Positions 54,010 through 61,864 of a DNA stretch of 64,000 bases are shown here, piece by piece. Under the pieces are notes generated by a model. It was not told where the DNA came from, did not search any database, and was given only the letters and a program-made list of their open reading frames with translations. Within the stretch, counting starts at the first letter, position 1, and each line of letters starts with the position of its first letter. Location: contig NZ_AP023247.1 in the NCBI RefSeq assembly GCF_016756535.1, positions 6,014,501 through 6,078,500 of the forward strand, read 5' to 3'. The translations under genes were made by a program, and so were the position numbers. Origin of the DNA: Mesorhizobium sp. 131-2-1. GTDB lineage: Bacteria; Pseudomonadota; Alphaproteobacteria; Rhizobiales; Rhizobiaceae.

Positions 54010-55539
54010 ATGCTGCGAACCATTCGCGCGTTCTGGCACGATCAGAGCGGAATAGCGCTGATCCTCGTCAGCATCATGTTGCCGGCGATCATCGGATTGT
54101 CCTTGCTGGCGATCGACATGAGCCGGATGAACAATCTGGACAATGACTTGCAGAAGGGTACCGACGCTCTGGCGCTTGCCGCGGCGGCCGAGTTGAACGG
54201 CAGGTCTGACGCATGGACCCGCGCCGAGAATGCCCTGACCAACCTCGTTTCCAACAAAACCATGTTTTCCAACGGCGGGTTCGTGTCACTGACCACCGGC
54301 AACGGCGCCGCGACCGTGGATCCGACATATTCCGCATGCCGGTCCAAAGGGCAGGTATCGTGGTGCTTTCTTGCAAGTATCCCTGCGAATGACTCCGACC
54401 CGATCACATCGGCCAACTATGCCGCATCGGCAACCGTGACCCGGTTCATCCAGGTCAAAGCGCAGCCGGAAACCTTCAGCGCGATATTCCCGGTTTCGAT
54501 CTCTTCCTCCGGCAATTCGACCGAGACCAACTATAATCTCAGCGCCGTCTCGGTGGCCGGGTTCACCTCGGGCGTCTGCAACTACACCCCGGTCTTTATC
54601 TGCAACCCGTATGAGATGGTGAATGGCACCAACACGGCCGGTGACGCGACCCTCGAGCAGGCCGTATCGGACCCTGCCATCCATCGCCGGTTGATAGAAT
54701 TGCGCACGGTGGGAAACAATGCCGCGTACGGGCCGGGCAATTTCGGCTTCTTGCAGCCGCCTGATAGTGTCGGCAACGGCGCACAGGGACTCGCCCAATC
54801 GATCGCCACGTCGACACCACTTGGCTGCTATTCGGCGCAGGGCGTAAGCACCAAGACCGGCCAGAACAACGGCCCGGTGCAGGACGCATTCAACGTTCGC
54901 TTCGGGATCAATGCCAACGGCAATGCTTTCAACAGCGCGGAATACGGTCCGGCCTCGAATGTCCGCAAGGGAGCGTCGACGAACGGGAACGGCAATGGCA
55001 ATCAGTGCCCTTCCTACAACCAGTTGACGTTCAACGCCGCGGGCAACATGGGCCTGCCGACAGATGCGACCACCCCATATATGGGCGGACGGATGGGCGA
55101 CGGGGACTGGAACCTATCCGGTTACTGGAGCACCAATTTCGGTGCCACCAGTTATCCATCTGCGTGGGATGCGATCAAGCCGACCCGCTACCAGGTCTAT
55201 AAATACGAGATCGCGAACGGCTTGGTCAGCCACCCTTCGACCGGCGGCGAGGTTGGAACGCCGCCAAGTGCGTGCCTGGCGCCGGTCACCTCCGTCGACC
55301 GAAGGCTGCTCTATGGCGCCATTCTCAACTGCCAGGCGCTTCAGGCGGCAGGCAACAATCTGAGCGGTAACAGCACCAACCTTCCTGTCGAAGCGTTCGC
55401 CAGTTTCTTCCTGACCCAACCTGTCCCCGGCGCCTCAGCCGGAGGGTCGGTCTTCGTCGAGCTCGGCGACATTACCGGACGCAGCGGAAACGGCACGCTC
55501 GACAACTTCCTGCGCGACGAAGCGCAGTTGTACCGGTGA
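54010..55539 (+). CDS. tadG: TadG-like pilus assembly protein
   Basis: A 509-residue protein. The N-terminus (WHDQSGIALILVSIMLPAIIGLSLLAIDMSRMNNLDNDLQKGTDALALAAAAELNG) is the Flp-associated TadG start: a short leader and one membrane segment with a cysteine-rich extracellular part of about 440 residues. Unlike the pseudopilins, it has no Glu at +5 after the Gly, so cleavage by CpaA is doubtful. It lacks a visible VWA metal site. The start at 54010 matches the membrane segment. The stop overlaps the TadE start (GTGA). Confidence 0.8.
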   Translation: MLRTIRAFWHDQSGIALILVSIMLPAIIGLSLLAIDMSRMNNLDNDLQKGTDALALAAAAELNGRSDAWTRAENALTNLVSNKTMFSNGGFVSLTTGNGAATVDPTYSACRSKGQVSWCFLASIPANDSDPITSANYAASATVTRFIQVKAQPETFSAIFPVSISSSGNSTETNYNLSAVSVAGFTSGVCNYTPVFICNPYEMVNGTNTAGDATLEQAVSDPAIHRRLIELRTVGNNAAYGPGNFGFLQPPDSVGNGAQGLAQSIATSTPLGCYSAQGVSTKTGQNNGPVQDAFNVRFGINANGNAFNSAEYGPASNVRKGASTNGNGNGNQCPSYNQLTFNAAGNMGLPTDATTPYMGGRMGDGDWNLSGYWSTNFGATSYPSAWDAIKPTRYQVYKYEIANGLVSHPSTGGEVGTPPSACLAPVTSVDRRLLYGAILNCQALQAAGNNLSGNSTNLPVEAFASFFLTQPVPGASAGGSVFVELGDITGRSGNGTLDNFLRDEAQLYR

Positions 55540-56087
55540 CGGCGATGGTGAAACTTCTGTCCCGCACACTGAGACGTTTCCGCGCCGACCAGCGCGGTAC
55601 TGTGATCGTCGAGATGACCCTGGTTGCGCCGCTGATGCTGCTGCTGTCGGCCGGCGTGTTCGAATTCGGCAATCTCATCCACGATAAGCTCCTGATGGAA
55701 GCCGGTCTCTCCGACGGAGCGCGCTTTGCTGCGCGCTGCAACAGCAAGCTCTACACGGATGCCGGACTCGCCGCGATCGACTGCGCCGCTCTCGCCAAGA
55801 ACATCGCCGTGTTCGGAAACTTGGCGGCGACACCCCCCGCACGGATCAAAGACTGGACGACGTCCGATGTGACGATCAGCATCGCCGATCCGGCCACTTG
55901 CAAAGACGCGGTCGACCCCGGCACCGGCACCGTCCTCTATCTCTCGACCACGTCGCAGGTCTGCATCGTAACGGCGTCCGGCACCTACGCCTACAGCAGC
56001 CTCGACAGCATTGGATTGCTGTCGCTAGTGAACATCACCACCGTTACACTTGGAGCCAGCCACCAGGAGCGGTTGATCCGGTTTTGA
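55536..56087 (+). CDS. tadE: TadE family pseudopilin
   Basis: A 183-residue protein with a short basic leader, the Gly cut site and Glu at +5 (DQRG then TVIVEMTLVAPLMLLLSAGVFEFGNLI), as in TadE. The mature domain has four cysteines. The GTG start overlaps the tadG stop (GTGA). TadE and TadF are processed by CpaA and prime assembly of Flp fibres in other bacteria. The codon-by-codon coupling in this run (tadG-tadE-tadF-cpaE) indicates stoichiometric production. Confidence 0.9.
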   Translation: MTAMVKLLSRTLRRFRADQRGTVIVEMTLVAPLMLLLSAGVFEFGNLIHDKLLMEAGLSDGARFAARCNSKLYTDAGLAAIDCAALAKNIAVFGNLAATPPARIKDWTTSDVTISIADPATCKDAVDPGTGTVLYLSTTSQVCIVTASGTYAYSSLDSIGLLSLVNITTVTLGASHQERLIRF

Positions 56088-56728
56088 TGATGCTGAAGCG
56101 GTTCATAAGGTCCGAGGACGGTGCGACGATGGTCGAAATGGCCATTGCCATGACGCTGCTCCTCGTCTTGACCCTCGGCTTCGTCGATTTCGGCTTTGCC
56201 TTCTATCAGTGGAATGCGGCAACCAAGGCTGTGCAGATCGGGGCAAGGTTTGCTTCAATCTCGGATCCCGTCGCGTCGGCTCTTACCACGGCCGCGCCGA
56301 TCTCCAACCCAGGCGCGCCCGTAGCTGCCGGCGCATATGGGCCGTTTGTTTGCACCTACGACAGTGCGGGCGCCGGCTCCTGCACCAACAGCGGCGCATT
56401 CAGCGCCGCCGCCTTCAGCCGCATCTTCCGTGGCGATACCGCAAACACAAATGATGATGCGTGCCCTGCCTTGGGAGCCAACCAGCGCCCGGGCATGTGC
56501 CACTTCTTCCCAGGCTTGCTGCGCAAGAATGTCGTGGTGACCTACACGGCCACCGGCCTTGGCTACCAGACACGGCTAGGCGGCCCGGTGCCGACAATCA
56601 CCGTCAGCCTTCAGAACATCGACTTCCAGTTCTTCTTCCTGGGCGGATTGCTCGGGTTCGGAAACATCACGGTGCCCTCCATGCTGAGCACGGTAACGGG
56701 CGAAGATTTGAAGAGTACCTCGCCATGA
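56087..56728 (+). CDS. tadF: TadE/TadF-type pseudopilin
   Basis: A 213-residue protein starting at ATG 56087 (ATG 56090 is also possible), one base shared with the tadE stop (TGATG). The leader ends in Gly before ATMVEMAIAMTLLLVLTLGFVDFGFAFYQWNAATKAVQIGARFA, with Glu at +5. The tail is cysteine-containing. It is the second pseudopilin of the operon. The open frame extends upstream inside tadE, but the sequence there is not coding in style. Confidence 0.87.
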   Translation: MMLKRFIRSEDGATMVEMAIAMTLLLVLTLGFVDFGFAFYQWNAATKAVQIGARFASISDPVASALTTAAPISNPGAPVAAGAYGPFVCTYDSAGAGSCTNSGAFSAAAFSRIFRGDTANTNDDACPALGANQRPGMCHFFPGLLRKNVVVTYTATGLGYQTRLGGPVPTITVSLQNIDFQFFFLGGLLGFGNITVPSMLSTVTGEDLKSTSP

Positions 56729-57888
56729 ATGCCATCGACACCAAAGTCCTGCCCACCAAACGCAAGCAGGTGGCCCTGTTTTCGTCCGATGCGCAGTTCA
56801 AGCGCGATGTGTCGACGAGGCTCGACGCGCTGGCGATCTACGATGTCAGGGTTTCCGAGACAGCCGACTTCCTCAAGGGTCCGCCCGCGGATACCCGGCC
56901 GGGTATCGTCATCCTCGACCTTGGCAATGGCGAGCTGCTCGCTCAGCCCGGCACCGTCGAGGCGCGCGCCAAATGGGCGTCGGTGCCGCTGATTGCGGTT
57001 TCCGGCGAGCTCACCTCCGAGCAGACCCGCGTGCTGGTGCGCATGAACGCGTCGGACTGGCTGCACAAGCCGCTCGACGCCAAGGAGCTGCTCAACGCCG
57101 TCACCTTCCACGACACCGGCAACCAGGGCACCAAGAGCCGCATCATCACCTTCATCGCCGCCAGCGGCGGCGCCGGCGCCACCACGCTCGCGCTGTCGGC
57201 GGCGGAATACCTAGCCTCGAAGTCGGCCGAGCGCGCGGCCTCGACCTGCCTGGTCGATCTCGATTTCCAGAGCGCCAATTGCGGCGCCTATCTCAACCAG
57301 TTCAACCAGTTCGACCTCTCGGGCATCATCGGCCAGCCGGAAAGGCTCGACGTCGAGCTGATGGACGTCATCAAACTGTCGCGCCCGTCGGGTCTCACGC
57401 TCTACTCCTTCGAGCGGCCGCAACTGCCGTTCGAGCCGCATGGCGCCGATTTCGTGTTCCGGCTGCTCGACCTCGTCGCCTACCGGTTCGACGACATCGT
57501 CATCGACCTGCCGAACATCGAGACGCCCTGGCACAATTCGGTGCTGCAGACGAGCGACGAGATCTTCATCGTTTTCGAGCTCAACGTCGCCTCGCTCAGG
57601 CAAGGCAAGCGGCTCTACAAGAAGATCCGCGAGTTGCGCGGCAACCAGGTCAACATCACGCTGGTGGCCAACAAGCACAAGCGCAAATGGTTCGGCAACC
57701 ACTTCTCGCGCAGCGAGCTGGAGAAGATCTTCAAGGCGCCGCACATCAAATCGGTCGCGCTCGACAACGCGCTTTTGACCGACGCGCTGAATCGCGCCAT
57801 TCTACCCTCGGAAGTCGACGGGCGGGCGCGCTTCAACAAGGACCTGAAGCTGATGTTCAAGGAGCGGCTCAGCGATGCCAGCCGCTAG
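56725..57888 (+). CDS. cpaE: CpaE/TadZ-like pilus localisation protein (degenerate ATPase)
   Basis: A 387-residue protein. Residues about 15-125 resemble a response-regulator receiver (GIVILDLGNGEL with Asp after strand 3, IAVSG, and KPLDAKELL), but the acidic pair after strand 1 is missing (VALFSSD). From about 138 there is a MinD/ParA-type fold: IITFIAASGGAGATTLALSAAEYL, VDLDFQSANCGAYL, and DDIVIDLPNIETPW. The P-loop Lys is replaced by Ala and the signature Lys by Ser, so ATP hydrolysis is doubtful. CpaE places the pilus machine at the pole in Caulobacter. Start ATG 56725 overlaps the previous stop (ATGA). Confidence 0.88.
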   Translation: MNAIDTKVLPTKRKQVALFSSDAQFKRDVSTRLDALAIYDVRVSETADFLKGPPADTRPGIVILDLGNGELLAQPGTVEARAKWASVPLIAVSGELTSEQTRVLVRMNASDWLHKPLDAKELLNAVTFHDTGNQGTKSRIITFIAASGGAGATTLALSAAEYLASKSAERAASTCLVDLDFQSANCGAYLNQFNQFDLSGIIGQPERLDVELMDVIKLSRPSGLTLYSFERPQLPFEPHGADFVFRLLDLVAYRFDDIVIDLPNIETPWHNSVLQTSDEIFIVFELNVASLRQGKRLYKKIRELRGNQVNITLVANKHKRKWFGNHFSRSELEKIFKAPHIKSVALDNALLTDALNRAILPSEVDGRARFNKDLKLMFKERLSDASR

Positions 57889-58561
57889 AGCAATTCCAGG
57901 AAAAGTGCGCAGCGCTTTTCCGTCCGGAATTGCGTCAAAACAAATAGCTGGGGCGGGTCAGCGTTTCCATGAAACGCTGAACCGCTCCAGGCGGCATATC
58001 CTCCCCGCTCTCGCCGGCGCCTGCATCGCCGCGACCGCGCTTGTGTCGGGCCTGCCGGTCGCCGAGGCGCGGTCTGGGCTTGCCGACCGGCCGCCGCTGC
58101 CGGCCATGGGCCCCAGCCTGCGCAAAACGGTCGCCTTCCAGACCAGCGAACAGACCGGCACGATCATCATCCGCAAGGACGAGAAGGCGCTGTATCTGGT
58201 GACGAACCGGGGCCAGGCGCTGCGCTACCAGATCAGCGTCGGCCGCGACGGCTTCGGCTGGACCGGGACGGTCGAGGTCGGGGCCAAGACCGAATGGCCC
58301 GAATGGCGGCCGCCCAAGGAGATGCGCGCTCGCCAGCCCGAACTGCCGGCGATGGTGCCCGCCGGGCCCTACAACCCGCTCGGTGCACGCGCGCTCTATC
58401 TTTCACGCGGCGGACGTGACACGCTCTATCGCATACATGGCACCAACGATCCCAAGGGTGTCGGTTTCGACGGCACGTCAGGCTGCTTTCGCCTGACCAA
58501 TACCGACGTGATCGATCTCTTCAAACGCGTCGCGGTGGGCGCAAAGGTGGTGGTGGAATGA
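57875..58561 (+). CDS. L,D-transpeptidase (YkuD) coupled to the tad operon
   Basis: A 228-residue protein. The YkuD catalytic region has RIHGTNDPKGVGFDGTSGCFRLTN, with His and Cys204 as the active residues. The membrane or signal segment is at residues 42-62 (HILPALAGACIAATALVSGLP, cleavage probably after VAEA). The ATG at 57875 overlaps the cpaE stop by 14 bp. Codons 6-37 are not typical secretory sequence: they are the dispersed repeat 57888-57986 read as protein. It cross-links or anchors proteins to peptidoglycan through L,D bonds in the periplasm. Its place suggests wall remodelling at the pilus site. Confidence 0.85.
   Translation: MPAARAIPGKVRSAFPSGIASKQIAGAGQRFHETLNRSRRHILPALAGACIAATALVSGLPVAEARSGLADRPPLPAMGPSLRKTVAFQTSEQTGTIIIRKDEKALYLVTNRGQALRYQISVGRDGFGWTGTVEVGAKTEWPEWRPPKEMRARQPELPAMVPAGPYNPLGARALYLSRGGRDTLYRIHGTNDPKGVGFDGTSGCFRLTNTDVIDLFKRVAVGAKVVVE
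57888..57986. repeat. Dispersed repeat, copy 2 (long form), inside the L,D-transpeptidase coding region
   Basis: It starts at the last base of the cpaE stop: GAGCAATTCCAGGA, GTGCG, GCTTTTCCGTCCGGAATTGCG, AAACAAATAGCTGG, and GTTTCCATGAAACG-TGAACCGCT. The outer and inner words match the element at 43099-43173 in order. Here the element has no stop codon in the frame used by the transpeptidase gene, so it is translated. Confidence 0.8.
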
Positions 58562-59124
58562 CTATGATCAGGGACCCGGACATTCCGGCGATCGAGCTCG
58601 GCGCCCAGGAAGTGGCCGTCGGCAAACCCAGCCGCAAAGGCACGATCGGCGTTGTCGTCATCGGCGCCGCGCTGGTCACCGCGGTTAACCTGACCGCAGC
58701 CGTCTACCTCTACCGCGGCATCAACGACCTGCGCACGTTGGAAGCGCGGCTGGAGCAGCTCGGCCAATTCGAGCAACGCATCAGCGCCCGTCTCGATACC
58801 GTCAACAACGGTTTCCAGAGCCGGTTCGAAAAGCTCGACGATCAGTTGCAGGCGAAGTTCAGCGAGGTCAATGGCGGCTTCGCCAGGCTCGAGCACGACC
58901 TGCCCGCCGCTGCCGACGAACGCATGTCGAGCGCTCCCGAGCCCACGGTGGTCCCGGCCGGCACGGAGGCCGAGCCGTCGGCCGTCGCCGAAAACATGTC
59001 GGAGGCGGAGTCCGTCGGAATGCCGCAGCTGCCGAGAAAGCGGGCTGCGCCCCCTGCCCCGAACCCCGCCTACCAGCGCATCCAACAAGCTGACGGCAAG
59101 GTCTACTACCGCAAAATCAACTGA
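58558..59124 (+). CDS. Single-pass membrane coiled-coil protein
   Basis: A 188-residue protein that starts with ATGA overlap on the L,D-transpeptidase stop. One membrane segment (30-52, GVVVIGAALVTAVNLTAAVYLY) is followed by a heptad-patterned helix (about 58-115: LRTLEARLEQLGQFEQRISARLDTVNNGFQSRFEKLDDQLQAKF). A Pro/Glu-rich linker and a short tail YQRIQQADGKVYYRKIN end it. The orientation puts the coiled coil in the periplasm. It is co-translated with the wall enzyme, so it may tether or space that enzyme or the pilus base. I do not recognise the family. Confidence 0.7.
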   Translation: MTMIRDPDIPAIELGAQEVAVGKPSRKGTIGVVVIGAALVTAVNLTAAVYLYRGINDLRTLEARLEQLGQFEQRISARLDTVNNGFQSRFEKLDDQLQAKFSEVNGGFARLEHDLPAAADERMSSAPEPTVVPAGTEAEPSAVAENMSEAESVGMPQLPRKRAAPPAPNPAYQRIQQADGKVYYRKIN

Positions 59125-59197
59125 GGTTGCCGGGCATTTTCGGGTGGCGCTAAGCCCAAAGCCTGTCGCAAAAAATGCGCGGCGCTCGCGGCGCGCC

Positions 59198-59734
59198 TTA
59201 GAGGTCCCGCTTCAGCGCGAGAATACGGATAGCGCGGGCTTCGGCGCGCTGCCTGGCTTCACTGAGGAAGGCGACGTGGCAATAGGCGCATGCAGCGACG
59301 CCGAGGATCAGCATCGCGCTGTTCTTGAAGGTGAAGTCGATCGCGAGCGAGAACGGGATTCCGCTGGGTGCGGTGAAGGCGGCGATCGTGCTCGCAGTCT
59401 CCGACTGGCTGCCGACGGCGATCATCAGCCCGGCAAACAAAAGCGCGACATGGTTGGACAGGAAGAAGAAGGCTGGCCGCCTTGCCTGGCACGCCATCCA
59501 GCAAGCGATAGCAGCGGCGGCGAGGATGGCGGCGTTGAGCGCGATCGAAGCGCCCAGATAAAGATCGACCTGCTGCCAGAACATGGTAGCCAGCGGACGC
59601 AGCTCCAGCCAGATCCGCCACATTTGCGGACTGGCGGGATAGGCGCCGAGCAGGAATGTCGCCGCCCGCTCAGCCGCCAGGATGAGCAGCATCAGGGCGG
59701 GAAATGCAAAGAGCAGTATCGGTTTGCGCTTCAT
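59198..59734 (-). CDS. Small integral membrane protein of unknown function
   Basis: A 178-residue protein with four hydrophobic segments (about 5-25, 60-85, 95-115, 135-155) and a basic C-terminal tail (EARQRAEARAIRILALKRDL). It resembles small four-helix membrane proteins of unknown function. There is no signal peptide beyond the first segment. It is convergent with the coiled-coil gene, 73 bp apart, and divergent from the ExoI-like gene, so it is an isolated unit. No function is proposed. Confidence 0.6.
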   Translation of the reverse strand: MKRKPILLFAFPALMLLILAAERAATFLLGAYPASPQMWRIWLELRPLATMFWQQVDLYLGASIALNAAILAAAAIACWMACQARRPAFFFLSNHVALLFAGLMIAVGSQSETASTIAAFTAPSGIPFSLAIDFTFKNSAMLILGVAACAYCHVAFLSEARQRAEARAIRILALKRDL

Positions 59735-59965
59735 GTTGTCCTCGACAATTCCGAGACCAGAATAAGCAAGAGAGATTGCGCAAGAATTAACGAAGCTTAA
59801 CGCGACGCTTGCTTCGGCATCCTTCTTTCCCGTGCTATGTTGGGCCGCCGGGACGCAAACGCGGGTTCAGGTGGCCGAAGCCGTTTCATCGGGGGTTGAA
59901 AGGGTGCGCTCAAGCAGTTTGCCAAGTCGGCCTTTTGTTCGACAGCAAGCTCCGGGACATCGCCA

Positions 59966-60673
59966 ATGAGCGGCGGCGACCCTGAGGCAAGGTCTGGCCG
60001 GGCGATCGCGTTAGGGAGTGTCGAGCTCCTGGCCGGGGTCCTACTGATCCTTCACGCCGGCACTTTGATTGGGGTCGACCGGGCCACGCAGGCATTGGAC
60101 GTCGTCAGAAATCAGTCGCCGCCGACGGCATCACCTGTGATCGATGCCGGACCGTGGCAACCGGCACGCAAGATCGCACAGGAGCTGATCGCGCCGCCCG
60201 AATTCGGTGCGTCCCGGATCGAACGGGTCGAGCCCCGCCCGCCGCTCGGCGAGCTTGGCCTTGCATACTGGCCAAAGACGCCGATGCCGGATGACTGGCG
60301 CGAGATGCTGCTCTACCGGCCGATCGCCACCTCTTCGGCGACATTCGAGGCGATGGGCCGGACGGTGGCGATCAGCGGCACGCTCGCTGTCGGCCCCGAC
60401 ACGAGCTGTTCCTTCCACGAAGTCGCCTGGCCATGTGGCCAGCGCGCGCGGGCGGCCTTCAATGGCTGGCTGCGCGGCCGGGCGCTGAAATGCTTCGTGC
60501 CGCCGGATGTCGACCGCTTCACGATCGCCGCGCCCTGCAAGCTCGGCAAGCAGGATGTCGGCGCCTGGCTGGTCTCCAACGGCTGGGCCACGGCGCTGCC
60601 CGGCGGCAGCTACGGCAAGGCCGAGGCGACAGCCAGGAATGCCGAGATGGGCATATTCGGACCGCCTCGATAG
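59966..60673 (+). CDS. Thermonuclease-like (ExoI/SNase-type) membrane-anchored protein
   Basis: A 235-residue protein with an N-terminal hydrophobic segment (about 15-35) and a C-terminal half of the staphylococcal-nuclease type: CGQRARAAFNGWLRGRALKCFVPP, GKQDVGAWLVSNGWATAL, and YGKAEATARNAEMGIFG. These match the second part of the fold as in succinoglycan protein ExoI, but the Arg/Glu nuclease residues of the first part are not evident, so it may have lost activity. It is transcribed alone. The start ATG 59966 has GGGA upstream. Confidence 0.6.
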   Translation: MSGGDPEARSGRAIALGSVELLAGVLLILHAGTLIGVDRATQALDVVRNQSPPTASPVIDAGPWQPARKIAQELIAPPEFGASRIERVEPRPPLGELGLAYWPKTPMPDDWREMLLYRPIATSSATFEAMGRTVAISGTLAVGPDTSCSFHEVAWPCGQRARAAFNGWLRGRALKCFVPPDVDRFTIAAPCKLGKQDVGAWLVSNGWATALPGGSYGKAEATARNAEMGIFGPPR

Positions 60674-60893
60674 GCCGACAGTATGTCATCCGGGCGGATC
60701 GCTCCAGGCCGCCGCCCGGCCAGCCCCAATTCTCACCGCCGATATTTCTTTTGTTAACCCTTACGGCGCAGCTTTCCTGGCGCGAGCCGGTTTGATCGGT
60801 CATTCCGCTGTTTGCATCAAATTGTAAGGGTCCTTGAAACCGAAATTGCAGCACACCGGCCTTATGCCAGCGCATCGGACAGGAGATTGGCCA

Positions 60894-61640
60894 GTGACGA
60901 AACCGACGGCGACCCCCTCTGCCCAAAGCTGGAAAGATGTCGCGTGGCTGACGGTGCTCGGGACGGCCGGCTGCCTCATTCTTTCGCTCGGCCTCAACTA
61001 TCTGCTTTTGTTCAGCGAGGCGCTGACGCCGTTCGCGCGCAGCGTGATAACGGCAACGCTTCTGCCGCTGGCCATCGGCCTGCCGCTGTTCCTGCTGCTC
61101 GGCTCGAAGCGGGCCGAGATCCGCCGCTACCGGCAGGAACTCAACCGATCGGCGACCTATGACCGGCTGACCGGCTGCCTGAACGGACCCGTCTTCACCT
61201 CGATGGTGGACAGACGGGCCGCGAGACCGTCCGAGGACGGGCCCCGCTCCGGCGCCTTCCTGGTCATCCATCCCGAGCATCTCAAATCCCTCAACCTGCG
61301 CTTCGGCCTGGAGTGGGGCGACGAGGCACTGCGGCTCATCGCCTCGACGATCCAGTCGTCAGTTCGCAAGGAGGATCTGGTCGGCCGGATCGGCACCTCG
61401 ATGTTCGGCGTCTTTCTGCCCGGCGCGAGCGAAAAGGACGCAAAGGATATCGGCGAACGCATCAAGGCGCGGGTGCGCGAAGTCTATTTCGCGCCCAAGG
61501 GAACGGAGGACGTGCTCGCGGTTCAGGTCGGCGGTGTGATTTTCGAGCACGAGCTTGCCTTCGAGGACATGTTCCGGTCGGCGGAAGAACGGCTGTCGGT
61601 CTCGCAGGGCCGTCTGGAGCTTTCGCATCTGGGCAATTGA
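60894..61640 (+). CDS. Membrane GGDEF-domain protein with degenerate active site
   Basis: A 248-residue protein from GTG 60894, set by AGGAG eight bases upstream. Two membrane segments (17-37 and 48-68) precede a diguanylate-cyclase fold (ATYDRLTGCLNGPVFTSM, FLVIHPEHLKSLNLRFGLEWGDEALRLIASTI). The active loop reads GTSMF (residues 167-171) in place of GG(D/E)EF, so synthesis of cyclic di-GMP is unlikely. RKED at 158-161 stands five residues before it, the place of the RxxD inhibitory site that binds c-di-GMP. It may be a c-di-GMP receptor. Its partner is not known. Confidence 0.8.
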   Translation: MTKPTATPSAQSWKDVAWLTVLGTAGCLILSLGLNYLLLFSEALTPFARSVITATLLPLAIGLPLFLLLGSKRAEIRRYRQELNRSATYDRLTGCLNGPVFTSMVDRRAARPSEDGPRSGAFLVIHPEHLKSLNLRFGLEWGDEALRLIASTIQSSVRKEDLVGRIGTSMFGVFLPGASEKDAKDIGERIKARVREVYFAPKGTEDVLAVQVGGVIFEHELAFEDMFRSAEERLSVSQGRLELSHLGN

Positions 61641-61864
61641 CCGCCGACGGCATCGCGGGTCAAACGCGGGCAGACAGCCCCCCTCAGCATTAATCGGACG
61701 TTGACTCGTTCGGTGCAATCTCCGCGGGATCGATGCAGCGATCTGCCGAATTCTGATCCTGCGTAGGGTTGGCCTACGAATGTGCGTGCCGTCGCGGGAA
61801 TGAGCGGACCACTTCGTCACGGCCTGCCGGATGTCGGGGCCATCTCGTTGTTCGTGAGCGAACC

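Noticed and set aside
59787..59800. A second CtrA-like box, TTAA-N6-TTAA
   Set aside because: The spacing is six rather than seven bases and it lies between genes without a promoter signal; likely chance.
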